Origin: Branchiostoma floridae
Taxonomy: Eukaryota; Chordata; Leptocardii; Amphioxiformes; Branchiostomatidae
Direction: 5' to 3'
Length of the DNA stretch: 64,000 nt
Assembly: GCF_000003815.2 (NCBI RefSeq)
Contig: NC_049985.1
Span: 23,501,406 to 23,565,405 of the forward strand
Part shown: piece by piece, positions 1 to 13,300 of the stretch
Layout of the letters: each line of letters opens with the position of its first letter
Position numbering within the stretch: position 1 is the first letter of the stretch
The notes under the pieces: generated by a model
Told to the model about the DNA's origin: nothing
The model's database searches: none
What the model saw: the letters and a program-made list of their open reading frames with translations, nothing else
Made by a program: the position numbers and the translations under genes

Positions 1-1
1 T

Positions 2-478
2 CAGCCGGAATGCCGTCAGAATGAAAATTCTTTTCTATTCCTGGGACTTCGTAGTGTATTCTAGAAAGTCTCGCTGTATTCCCAATATTTGTGCCCGTTC
101 TTTTAGCTGTCCGGAAAGTTTTCAAAGTGTATTCAAAGTGTATTCTAAGTGTATTTTAACTATTCTAATTGCAGTATGACCTCATTCTACAGCATTCCAA
201 CATTATTCGAAACCTTCTTATCTCATTCGATGGACAACCGAAACGGCAAGCCACCTAAAATCCTGCCAGAATGTGGCCGCAAGAATATCTGGAATGCCGT
301 TAGAATGTCTAGAATACACTACGGATTTACAGGAATAGAAAAGAATATTCATCATGTTCATTGTGACGGCATTCTGGCCCATTCCTTCTCGTGTGAATGG
401 GACATAAGGTCCATTTGGAATTCACACCCGAATGGTCCCGATTATGGCATGAATTTTGCAAATACTTCATTCCGGCTG
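2..478. mobile_element. palindromic MITE, about 477 bp
   Basis: The ends form a terminal inverted repeat: CAGCCGGAATG at 2-12 and CATTCCGGCTG at 468-478. Subterminal sequence around 15-65 is also the approximate reverse complement of 305-362. No coding capacity is seen. It abuts the window edge, so the left target-site duplication cannot be judged. It lies just upstream of the first visible exon of gene A, in what should be an intron of that gene. Confidence 0.6.
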
Positions 479-748
479 GTTCTGCTTGATTCCTGCTAAC
501 TCGGTTTCAGTGTGAAGTCCCTATAAAGGTGTTTGTGTCAGTAGGCGAGTGTGTGAACAGCCCAACTTCTTGTAACATTTACCATTTCTACAACAAAGGA
601 ATGAGTAGAGCAATAAAAGGACCGAATGTGTGTGTGTGGTAGGACACATCTGTGCGTGAACGAAAAGTACTACCAAAGAAGTTCTAATGGATTAGAATGA
701 TATTTTCCTCTAGAAATTTTGTAATTTGCTGTCATCTGATATTTACAG

Positions 749-886
749 AAGCAATCGAAAATACAACACGAAGTCAACACGATGGACAGCCAACTGCAGA
801 AGATACAGACAAGACGGGCCGTAACGGTGCCGGTCTGTTAGAGAACCCGATGTACGCGGCGGGTGTGTTACAACAAGACGACGCTG
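749..886 (+). CDS. Gene A exon: cytoplasmic NPxY cassette
   Basis: This 138-nt, phase 1-1 exon encodes a polar segment ending in [20 protein letters not shown]. It contains an exact NPxY motif (ENPMY), the type bound by PTB-domain and clathrin adaptors. The acceptor is TTTACAG and the donor GTACGT. It is the same length as the gene C exon at 51506-51643 and clearly homologous to it. Confidence 0.8.
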
Positions 887-3800
887 GTACGTTTTGTTGT
901 TTGTTTTTATTTACCAAAAAGAATTTAGAAGACCAATTTTAAGGGAAAGTTTCAAATCATAAATTTGCTATTCCCTTTTATTAGTATCTAGATATATTGC
1001 AGGCTCTATATATGATGTTATATACGTCACTTTACACTCTACATTAGTATGAAACCGTTGTTGATATGGTTTACTGTACTCTTGAGATGCTCATGAATAG
1101 CGCATACTTTGACAAAATTATGGGCTATTATTTGTCTTCCTGAAATGTAAAAGAAGTTCAAACTTTGTGCTGGCTTCTTATCTACCTTTGTGTGATGATT
1201 AGTGATTAAATAATCCTCGGTTTACCGTTGCTCTTTTCCATGACAGCCATCAACAAGTATCATAAAGTATGATACAAAAAAAGGTTTTGTGTTTATATAT
1301 AGCTCTTGCGAAATCTATTTGACAGCAGTTATGAAATAAATATATGGAATATTTCTGCTCACAGATAACAACGATGCTGCAGACGGTTGCGCATTTCCGA
1401 GAAACTTTTACGCGACCCACCGTTCCTTTGTGATGCTACTCGTCATCATCGCCATTGCCATTGGTGCAGGAGCTGGTCTCGTCTCATTTCTCACAACCGT
1501 GCAGGAGACTCATCCTCCAACACTCAACAGTTCTCTGGAATGGAGTGGTACATCAAGCCGACCAGTGTCACCATTCCCCGCCATCCCTACCGGTTCTACA
1601 ATGGAAAACAAAAGTGGAAAACCCTCGGTTGGTTACCTTAACCTTGTATTGAACGTTCAGTTTAAGACCACTACAGTTTTTTTTTCCATGTCAAACAAGA
1701 AGCAGCTATTAAGGGCTTGCTTTTGAGGCCTGTGCCAAATTTCATGTAGTATAATGCAAGAACGGCTTACGCTAGAGCCACTAAATTTTGTTAGTTTTCC
1801 TAAAATACTGTTGGCAACAATTTCACAAAGATTAAGAAAAATTCCATTTTCTCGTGTTGCCATGGCATTAGTTGACAGGCATTTTTTGGCAAAAATCGCT
1901 AATTACGGTCCCAACACTGTATTTTTCTCGTTTATCTGCTAGATTACTGGTATTTTCTTACAAATATAGATATAATCTTATATTATCTAGAATGTCTGTC
2001 ATACTCAAATAGGCATAAATTATGCTAATTTTATGAAGTCATCAGCCAAAATCTGAGATGGTGGACAATATGACAAGATTAAGAATAACTAGTTATTATC
2101 CCTTAGAATTTGTAACTACCTGTTATTTTTCCATTTCCTGATTTATTTCCATTTCATTTTGAGATTAGCAAAAAGAAGTATTTTTGAAAATTCAAGGTGG
2201 TGGATATAAGATGGCCGGGCACAACTGCTATCTTAGATGTGCATGACGTCATTTTTGACGTCATTGATGTTGTTATTTGCAACACAAGTTGTAAAACATC
2301 ATAAATTCTGTTATCTTTATTTGCTGTTACATTTTCATAGCATACCTTGAAGGTTTCTGGGAATACCTTTTTTCTTGGGTCCAGCCAATACAATCAAAAT
2401 GATGACGTCATAATTACGTCACATTATATCATGATAGCAGGCTAGATGAAAATAATGTATCCGTCACTAGTTGTATATCTATTGAACGCAGTCTTCTTTG
2501 GCACACGACCCTTTCTAATTCTTCTTTAGACAGGTCTTCTTGACAAGATGTTTCGTCACGGTAGATCAAGTTCGATTTGCACTGACATGACAAGTTCACT
2601 CAGTGCCGATGGAAACTGTTCATTATGTACTAATAACAACGACAGACTAGTCGCTGTAAGGTATACAGAAGAATATAATGGAGGATTGTGTACCAAAGAA
2701 CGAAGACTATATATGTTCAATAACAATAAGTTATAATTTGATATCTACATCTTTAACAGACCATGATGATTGTGACGGAAGATCCAACCAATGCAACAGT
2801 GTTTCTTTCAAGGAAGACAGCTGATGGTATGACGCTGCCAGCTAACGTAAGAAAAAGTCAAAGGCTTTTGAAATGCCCTAGCCTACATTGTATAATGAAC
2901 TAGAGTTCGGCGACCTCATACCTCCATGAAAATTTCGAGCTTTTGTTAATTTCATGCAAATGACTTAACATTAACATGATTTATGCATGGTGGTGTTCAT
3001 CATTGAATAACGTACGGTACACATGTCACAAGTAAAATTCTCAATTCAGATCATTAAGTTGTTTTGCAATTTTTGCATAAATTATGCAAATAAGTCCCTC
3101 ATTTGCATATTGTATATGTACATATGTTCCACCGATTATAATTAACCAGTGTTACATTTATCGAAGTCCAGTTATTGCAAACAATACAATTATAAAATTT
3201 CCTCATTAATTATGCAAATTAAGTCCTCATTTGCATGAAATGCATATCATTATCAACATCTTTGCCCAAGCTACCTTCATACCTAAAATGCAGGCAATCC
3301 ATCGTTCCTTTCTGCAGTTATCCTCTTTGGAGTGTCTTGACAAAAATGCCCCTGCAGTTCTACAATTACATGTTAGGGGACTGAAACTTGACCCACTTTG
3401 TCATGACACTAGAAGCTATCTACCACTTAAATGTCACGACCATATCACTTCCGGGATAAGAGATACATTGAAAAAACTGCTATGATAGAATATTCTCATT
3501 AATTATGCAAATGTACTCCTATTTTGCATAATTAGTATCTTATCTTGTACAACATTGTCTTAGGTACCTACATACCAAAAATAATGAAAAGCCGTTGTTC
3601 CCTTCTTGAGTTATTCCCGTCAGAAGTTTTTGACAAAAATGCCCCTGCTATTCCAAAACTAGAAGCTAGGGGGCCCAAACTTATGTCATTTCTTCCTGAG
3701 CACAAGAGCTATCTAATACTAAAAAATCGTGACCATGGCATGTTCAGAACACCTAAATAGCAAAACCGGAAGTTGCGCTGCAGTACCAAAGGCAGCCGCT

Positions 3801-6800
3801 GGGTGGCCCAAAATCTAATCATTTCCAGCTTTTATCACACCCTACCAACACACCAAGTATGAAACCAATCCACCTTACCGTTCATGAGTTATCTTGTTTA
3901 CACACAGACACACACACATACACACACACAGACAGACAAACGCAGGGTAAAATATAACCTCCATGACATTTCATGGAGGTAATCACTGTTTACATGTATT
4001 AAGGTGTTATCTTAAACACAAAAGCTTTCTATGTCGAAAAATTGTAGTCTTAGCCTAAGATACACAAGGTAACAGTTTCTCAAATAACTGGGTAAAGTTT
4101 GCTTGAGATTGTAACCTTGCGTAACTCTATTTGATAGAAGATATCCAGTGCCACTATGGTATGTAAGTGAGGTTGTGACGTCACTGTTATGACATCACTG
4201 TTGATAGGAATACCTTGATGCTCTTCTATCTGTTTCCACCATGATGGACGAGTTGGACGTATTCCAATAAAGTTGCATCCTCGCCTTTGAGTCACTCATC
4301 CAGCATCCCCTGGTTAAATAATGACTAATTCAACAGTCTTGCCTACATGGACGACATCTTTGAAACGAGTGCTACTCGATTTTGGAAACGAGCATGTTTC
4401 CGCAGTCAATGACAGTCGGCAACTAAAGATAAAGGAAAGAAAATGTTACAAATCTGTTAAACGCCCTAGCCTTTAATTAAAAACAGTCTTGTCCTCTACA
4501 GCGATACAAACATGCTTTTACTATTATTTGTCGCCAGGTTTTAACACCACAAGATGTCGAAAGGACAGGGTTTGACCAGCTTCAGACGACTACAAAGCAA
4601 CAACCTTTAACGACCCTTGAAGGTATGACACTCAGGCGACAAATTAGTTGTCCTTATTAGTAGAATTTTTTGGGTCCCAATATGCAGGTCAATTGCATAT
4701 AACTAGAGCACCTGTGGATGGACATACATGATATTTGGTATTTGAGCAGCGGTTGCAGAAACAAAGTTCCTGTTTCAAAACGGTTAAACTGGAGCTTTCC
4801 GTCGGCACTGCAGCGGTGCGAGTTTGTTTACGTGTGCGTTTGCGTACAGGATAACTCGAGTCTTTGTGGATCGTTTTGCATGTTTTTTTATTAGTTATTT
4901 TGGAGTTGGGGAACCAAAGGTAAAGTTCGATTATGGGCCTCCTGATGCTTTCCGTTGGCACTGCAGCGAGGCAAGTATGTTTGTGTTTGCGTACAAGATA
5001 ACTCGAGACGTTGTGGATCGTTTTGCATGATTTTTGGTAGTTATGTTGGGGTTGGGAAAATGAAGGTCAAATTCGATTATGGGCCTCCTAACGGTAAGTT
5101 ACGGTACTGCCAGGTAAATGATTTTTGAGTAGTGGATACGTCTTTGGGCAGGGAGTAAGTCGTGTAAGTTTGGTCCCCCTGGCGGCCTTTATAAAATGGC
5201 GGGGGGCCGATTTTGTTTTAGACTTTGAAAGGGAATAACTCAAGAGAGGTAGGACGGATTGTCATGATAGTCGATGTGTTGATAAATTGTGTGATAAATT
5301 CTATAATCAAGTTATTAGTATGTTAATCCGTGGCTAATTTGCATAATTAATCAATAGAGTTTACAGATCTCCTGCATTACTTGATAAGACCTGATTTTGG
5401 GGACAGTAGCTGCCTTCTCGGGGCTTCTAATTGTTTTGGTTGGTGAGCTCAATATAGGTCATGAAAACAAAACAATTGTCAAACGTTTATTTTTCAAAGA
5501 AATGGAGAAGGGGTACATGTCATGGCATGGCTATTAGTGGTAGATACAATGTTGATCTTAAGGCTGGAGGTAAGTAGTGTAGGTTTGGGCCCCACAGGGC
5601 CTTTTTTGGCAACGCCTGATGGGCGAGCCTAATAGTATAGTGAGTAATCGTTTGCAAAGAATTCCAAAAACTGTACAGGCATGTCAGGAATGCAAAAGTC
5701 CGCGCGTGCGTAGTTGCATCATGCCGGACTGAACCATTACCTCCACGGGTAAGCTTTCTAGTCGCAGGGCACATACCGGTATCGGCCTATACGTGTGCAC
5801 AGCAGTGTTTTCCGTATTCGCGCATGGCGATTTTTGACTGATCGCCGTGCATAATTGAGAAAAGCCTAGGACTTCAGATTTATAAATAATAGATAAATAA
5901 TAGATAAATAATAGATAAATAATAGATAAATAACAGATAAATAATAAATAAAAATAAATATAAATAATAAATAAATAATTAATAAATAATTAATGAATAA
6001 TAAATAAATAATAAATAAATAATTAATAAATAATAAATAGATAATAAATGAATAATAAATAATAGATAAATAAATAATAAATGAATAGTAAATAAATAAT
6101 AAATAAATAATAAGTAAATAATAAATAAATAATAAATAAATAATAGATAAATGATAGATAATTAATAAATAACAAAAAAATAAATGACAAATAAATAATA
6201 AATAAATAAGTAGTAAATAAATAATAAATGAATAATAAATGAATAATAAATAAATAATAAATAAATAATTAATAAATAATTAAAAAATAATTAAATATAA
6301 AACAAATAAAAAATAAAAAATAATGAATAACATAATGAATAAAAATAAATAATAATAAATAATAACTAAATTTTAAATAAAAACTAACAAATAAATGAAT
6401 ATTAAATAAATAATTAACAAATATTAAATAAATAATAAAGATAAATAATAAATAAATACATAACAAATAAATAATAAATAATAAGTCAATAATAATGAAT
6501 AAATAATGAATAGATAATGAATAAGTAATAAAGTCATTATAAATGAATAATAAATAAATGATAAATAAATAATAAATAAATAATGAATAAGTAATAAATA
6601 AATAAATAATGAATAAATAAATTCTGGGTTCGTTCGTAGTCTGTGTCCAGGAGTTTGGATCGTTTGGTGGCCTTCTTCACCCTTGATATCTTTGTTTCAA
6701 AAATGCAAACCGATTTGTGAAACAAGCATTGTTTGAGCTTAAATGATGTACAACTTGTGGGGTTGTGAGATAGCGATGTGATAGTTACCTTCGACAAGAA

Positions 6801-7329
6801 CGTTATATTTTGGGTAGCGTTTGTATGTGCATGTGTGTGTTTGTTCTCACCATAACTCGAGAACGCTTGGATGGAATTCATTGATATTTGGTATGTGAGT
6901 AGGTCTTGTTGAGACCTGGAAACGATTAGATTTTGGGTCCCCTAGCGGCCTGTTACGGTACTGCAGCAGAACTTCCTGGTTTGATATCACGAGTTCTGGA
7001 CATGTTGCGGCTATGAATTTTAAGTGGTAGACAGCTCTTGAAGCCGTGATTAATATAAGTGGTATAGGTTTGGGCTCCCTAGCGGCTTGTTTTGGAACTG
7101 CAGGACAGGTTTAGTATCAGACTTTGAAAGGGAATAACGCAAGAAGGGGTTGACGGATTGTTATGATTTTTGGTATGTGGATAGGTTACGTGATGCTTCA
7201 TATAATTACATATCAATTATGCAGATTGAAAGCTAATTTGCATAATTAATTGGGAAATTGTCTAAACATGTTCAATTCAATTATAGGACCATCGCAACAT
7301 GTGACCTTTGTAACTGAGTAAGAGAATAT

Positions 7330-7394
<65 letters not shown>

Positions 7395-10300
7395 GCAAAA
7401 TAAAGACCTTATTTACATAATTAATGAGAAAATGCTTTAATGTCATTCTGGTAAGCTAGAGAAGATGATCAACTGATTTATGTAAATGAGGGTCTGTTTT
7501 GTAAAATCGATGAGAAGCATTTACATTATTAGTTCACCCTTCACTCACAAGAGAACTCCTTTTGACAGCAATGCTCTCTGAACATTAATCGCCAGGCGAA
7601 TGGAATACGACTATGAAAACCCATTAATAAGAACAATCTTAAATACTTATAAACAATAAAACCGTCGCCATGGCAATACTTTTAATTGCCACACTTTTTG
7701 TTATTGAAGGGACTGGTTTATATAGTGCCAGACTTTGAAAGGGAATAACTTCACAAGGTATTGACGGATCGTCATGATTTTTGGTTTGTAGATAGCTTAA
7801 GTTATGTTTCATATAGTTAAATATCAATTATGCAAATCAAAATCTGTTTCGCATAATTAAGGGGGAAAGTTTAAACCCACTTTATAAAACAATTTTAGGA
7901 CTATTTCAACATGTAACATCTTTTACTGACAAAGAGGACAACACTTTAGATAGATATTATGTAAATGAAGACCTAATTTGCATATTGATGGGAAAATGCC
8001 ATAATCAGTTGTAAATGACGGGAATGTCTTACTTGTGGCATTTGTAAGTTATGTACGGGTGAGCATCATCGACTAATAGTTATGCAAATGAGGGTCTTAT
8101 TTACATAAATAATTCTTTCTTTTTAAAAGATAGGTTGTGTACGTCAGTTATCTGGGCGGAGGAGATGTTTCTCTCCAGGCAGACATGTTAGCTAGATTAA
8201 AAAAATAGAAGAATTTGGCCAAATAACTTGCCATGGGGTAGCGTGGTGGTTATGTGGCCTTGTTTATGAATAAGCTTTAATCACTTTGACGCTGTCAGTT
8301 GGGATGGATAAAAGGAAATTTTCAACCGCTATATTTTATATATGCGCACTTTCATGCTGCCGTTTGATTCTGGTAGGTACTCTGGTAATACATGGATGAG
8401 ACCTTAACCCTATTCAGACCGGGCTTTTTTGGTCATCCCTGGACGGGGGGGGGGGGGGTCTTTTGTGGCCCTCCACTTCTAAGTCCCATAACTTTTGAAC
8501 GACGTGCCGTAGGGCCACCAAATTTTCAGGACGTGATGTCGACATAATATCTGACAAGTATTTGACGTTAGACGTTACGTTGACGTAAGATGACGTAATT
8601 ATGACGTCATCAATTTGATTATATTTGCCGAACCCATGCAAAAAGGGTATTGTCAGAAAACTTCAAGTTATGCTACAAAAATGTAACAACAAGTGCAGAT
8701 AACAGAATAATAATGTTAAGTACGACTTGCGTTGGCAATAGCAACATCAATGACGTCAGAATGACGTCATAAAATGACGTCATACACATCTAAGATACGA
8801 GTTGGGCTCCGCACTATTATATCCACCACCTTGAATTTTAAAAAATACTTTTTTTGCAACAAATAATCCCAAAGAGCAATGGAAATAGACTAAATCNNNN
8901 NNNNNNNNNNNNNNNNNNNNNNNNNNNNNNNNNNNNNNNNNNNNNNNNNNNNNNNNNNNNNNNNNNNNNNNNNNNNNNNNNNNNNNNNNNNNNNNNNNNN
9001 NNNNNNNNNNNNNNNNNNNNNNNNNNNNNNNNNNNNNNNNCATATATAATTTTGAAAGATATGCTCAATAATACAAGATTCTATTTATGTAACAAAATAG
9101 CAGTAATATCCCAAATAAATGTGAAAAATACATTGCTAGAACCAAAAATAGTGATTTTTGGCAAAACTGCCTGTCAACAAACGGTTGCCATGGCAACCCA
9201 AAAAATGGAAAATTTTTCGAACTTCGTAAAATTGTTGGCAACAAGATTTTAGGGAAACTCTCCAAATTTGACGGTTTTAGGGTAAGCCGTTTTGGCGTTA
9301 TAGGACATCGAAGTTGGCGCGGGCCTCAAAAGCCCCCCCCCCCCCCCGGTCTGAATAGGGTTAAGACTTTGCACTCTCCATAATAAGCCTTTATTATTTG
9401 GCGAAGGTATGTGTTTCGTGAAAACTCTAGTTCGAACAAAAAAAAAGTACACTGCGCACGCCAGAGCGGCGCGGTCGAAACTTCGAATACCTGATTCGGA
9501 CGTTGGAACATTGCTTGTTGCGCCAGGAACCGTGCTTTGTCCGGAAACGTGCCAGGGCCCCGCGTGTCCAGAACCGTGCCTGGGGCAAAAGCACGTTTTG
9601 GGACACGCGGAAAATGTCCCGAACCGTGCCCAATCGCGCACAGTTCAGGGAACACAGGGGACCTTATACTACAAGGTGAATAGATGTGAAAATTATGTGA
9701 ATCTGTTGCAAAATTCCAAAAAATGTGATATAATGTGAACCATTTTAACAAGTCTATAACTTAATCAAAGAGGAAGCCAATGATCTAGCCTGAATAAAAA
9801 ACCTGGGGAGGATTTGGAAGCCAATCAGCGAGGCTGGTGTAATCTGGAAGGGTACATTTATGCAAGTGGGACTTTAAAAAAAATTCAAATTTGGACTTAT
9901 ACAATTTGCTTATACAATAGGCCATGTTTTCGGTGGGAGTATTTCTGCACTGGTCTATTTTGCAAGTCAAATGGGGTGTGCTGTAAGATTCGATTCTTGC
10001 ACGGAGAGGGCATTTTTTAAATTCATTTTTGGACTTAGGTGGTTATGTCAAAGTCCTACTTTAGCGGAATTTTTTTTACATAGGGATATCACAGATAGAG
10101 TCCATTATTGCACGGAGGCGGAATTTTCTTCAAATTCAGTTTTGGACGGGTCATGATTCAAAATTACATTTTTTAGCGGAAGTGTTTTTTGACTGGTCTA
10201 TTTCACCTTTTTACATGGGGTGCATTAGAAGAGTCTATTCTTGCATGGAGGGGATTTTCTAAGATTCATGTTTGGGCTACAGTGTGTTTAGTAGAAGTCA

Positions 10301-13300
10301 TTTTTAAGCAGAAGTGTTCCATTTTCGCACATGGGTGATTTTGGAACAGTCTATTGTTGTATGGGGAGGGTGATGGCTGAAATATGCTTTATTTGCTCTC
10401 AAACAAATGTCGGCCTTTTTAATGTTTCTTTATTCTGCTTGACACGGCGTAAAGAAAATATCCGACACATATCGCAGTTGTCTAGTTCACTACGGTTCAT
10501 TTTCAGGGAAAGGCAACCTGGCTATTAATAAGACAGCGACCCAGAGTTCCGACTATGTTCACTGGGGGGAAGCCTTGTGTGCCGGAAAGGCTGTTGATGG
10601 TTCCAGAGCGACAGACATTGGGCAAGGAAAAGCATGCACTACCACCCAATTTGAGTATCAACCATGGTGGAAGGTGGATTTGTCACGAACCTACATAATC
10701 AAGAAGATCAGCATTCTAAACAGGGGCGACTGCTGTGGTAAGTTTATATTCATCTTTATCTTATCTTATTCCACGCAATAATGGTGAATTTCTACAGAAC
10801 AACATTATTGTAATTATCATAAACGGATTTGAGAAGCTTAAACGAATTTGAGAAGCAGTTCAAATTTCGAAGAGCACTGGGCACAGATAAATTTTCACGA
10901 CTTTGTCAATAAGATGACGTTGAAGTTGATTTGATAGGAATTTAAACCATGTGAGAATAAGTAAATACCTCTACAGAGGTTTAGTGTGATTTTAAAAAGC
11001 TAGGCTAATACTTATTCAGCGTGCTCCTGAAAGACGCAAATGGGTTACATTTTGTAGATTTTTGGGTGTTATTGTTATATTATTGTGTAGGCCAACTACT
11101 CTCTCTTAACAGTCAGGGCCTGAATTGCGAGGATCTTACAATAGGCGCGGGGGTAAATCGCAAGGGTTTGGAGAAAGCTGCCATTCGGTGCCACTCGGGT
11201 GACCTCAATACGACTGTCGTAATTGCCCTAGATGCGGCCACTGGACTGTAGGTTTTGAACCACTCACACCAGGAAGGACCCCTACTCTTTTCGAGAAGTG
11301 TGGTGGGATCTTTAACCCTATTCAGACGGGGGGGGGGGGGGCTTTTGAGGCAGGCGCTAACTTTGATGTCCTATAACGCCAGAATGGCTTAAGCTAGACC
11401 CACCAAATTTGGTGAGTTTTCCTAAAATATTGTTGGCAACAATTTTTAAAAGTTTAAAAAATTTTCAATTTTTTACGTGTTGCCATGGCAACCGTTTGTT
11501 GACAGGCAGTTTTGACAAATATCACTATTTTTGGTTCTAACAATGTATTTTTCACATTTATTTGCTATATTACTACTATTTTGTTACATAAATAAAATGT
11601 TATATTATTTAGCATATCTTTCATAATTATATATGCATAAATTATGCGAATTTGATGACGTCATCAGCCCAAAATCCAAGATGGCGGACCGTATGTCCAG
11701 ATCAAGAATAATAAGCTAATTATCCCTTAAAATTTGTAACCACCTGGTATTTTTTCATCAAAAACCATCTAAATGAATGAATCTATTATATTTTCATTGC
11801 CCTTTGTGGTTATTTGTTGCAAAGAAAGTATTTTTTAAAATTCAAGGTGGTCGATATAATATGGCGGTCTTAGCCCAACTCGTATCTTAGATGTGCATGA
11901 CGTCATTTTATGACGTCATTTTGACGTCATTGATGTTGCTATTGGCAACGCAAGTCTTAATTAACATTAATATTCTGTTATCTTCACTTGTTGTTACATT
12001 TTTGTAGCATAACTTGAAGTTTTCTGAGAATACCCTTTTTTCATGGGTCCGGCCAATATATTCAAATTGATGACGTCATAATTACGTCATCTTACGTTAA
12101 CGTAATGTCAAACGTCAAATACACGTTAAATATTATGTCGACATCATGTCCTAAAATTTTGGTGGCCCTACGGCACGTCGTTTTAGAGTTATAGGACTTC
12201 AAAGTGGAGGGCCTCAAAAGCCCCCCCCCCCGGTCCAGAGATGACCAAAAAAGCCCGGTCTGAATAGGGTTAACGTGCTAGAGGTGTGGTTCTCCTCGAA
12301 CACGGGACCTCCATTTAACGTCCTATCCGAGGACGGCCCTAACCAAAGCTAGGTACTCGATTTCACCTGAGTGAAGTGAGAAAAGTCGTGTAAAGTGCCT
12401 TTTCCAAGGGCACAACATCGAGACAAATCAGCGATTTCGAACCCGTTACGTCTTGGGTCTGGGTAAATACGTTACCGATTGCGCCACACGATGTTGAAAG
12501 ATGTTGATAGGTGCAATTACATTTATGAATGTTTGTATTTGCAGGAGAACGGTTGAAGTATTTCACGGTGCGCGTCGGCCTGAATGAGGACTTTGCCCTG
12601 AATGATCAGTGCGGAGAGATGTACACGGACACACCAAAGGATGGGCAGACTATCGTGGTGTACTGCAGTCCGCCGACATCCGGCCGTTATGTGTCCGTAC
12701 AGCTGATGGAACGGGAAGACTACTTGTCACTGTGCGAGGTGGAGGTGTATGCTGAGACAGGTCAGAAACACTTTAATATGGCATGTTTATTAGCATGAAA
12801 CGTCATCTGTGTTGCGTTTGTATAATCCATATTGAAGTTTTGTAACTGTCATCCAATACAAAAAATTGCTCACCTCGACTTTAACATCTATGTTTTGCTG
12901 ACACAAATATGACATCAACTATGCCCAAGTCTGGGGCGCATATGTGGTAGGCACTGAGCACTGAGGGTCAGGGGAAGAGGTCGATTTCTGGATTTACACA
13001 TTCTTCTCAATTATCATGCAAATGAAGCCCCGGTTTTCATACAATACATTTCAGGATTTTAATCATCACCTATGGTATGTACATACCAAAAATAATGCAA
13101 ATCCACCAACCCCTCTTTGACTGATTCTCTTCCAAAGATAACAACAAAATCGCCCACTGCAGTTCAAAACAAGCCACCAGCGGGCCCAAACTTACATGAC
13201 TTACTCCCTACCCAAAGACGTCTCCACTAGCCAAAAATCCTGAACCTGCCACTTGAAGGTACCTTCCACTCCAACTTTGACGCTCCGCTGCAGTACAGCA

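Noticed and set aside
149-499. 116-codon open frame at the left edge
   Set aside because: It lies wholly inside a palindromic MITE; the amino acids mirror inverted-repeat sequence and no domain is recognisable.
2548-2736. Possible extra exon of gene A after the TM exon
   Set aside because: No match in genes B or C, and the TM exon already joins in phase to 2760.
5880-6881. Hydrophobic minus-strand open frames
   Set aside because: Low-complexity translation of the AATAAATA array.
9249-9751. Overlapping open frames on both strands with Cys/Pro/Gly-rich products
   Set aside because: They run into the TTAA element end and a short dispersed repeat; no conserved domain or splice context.
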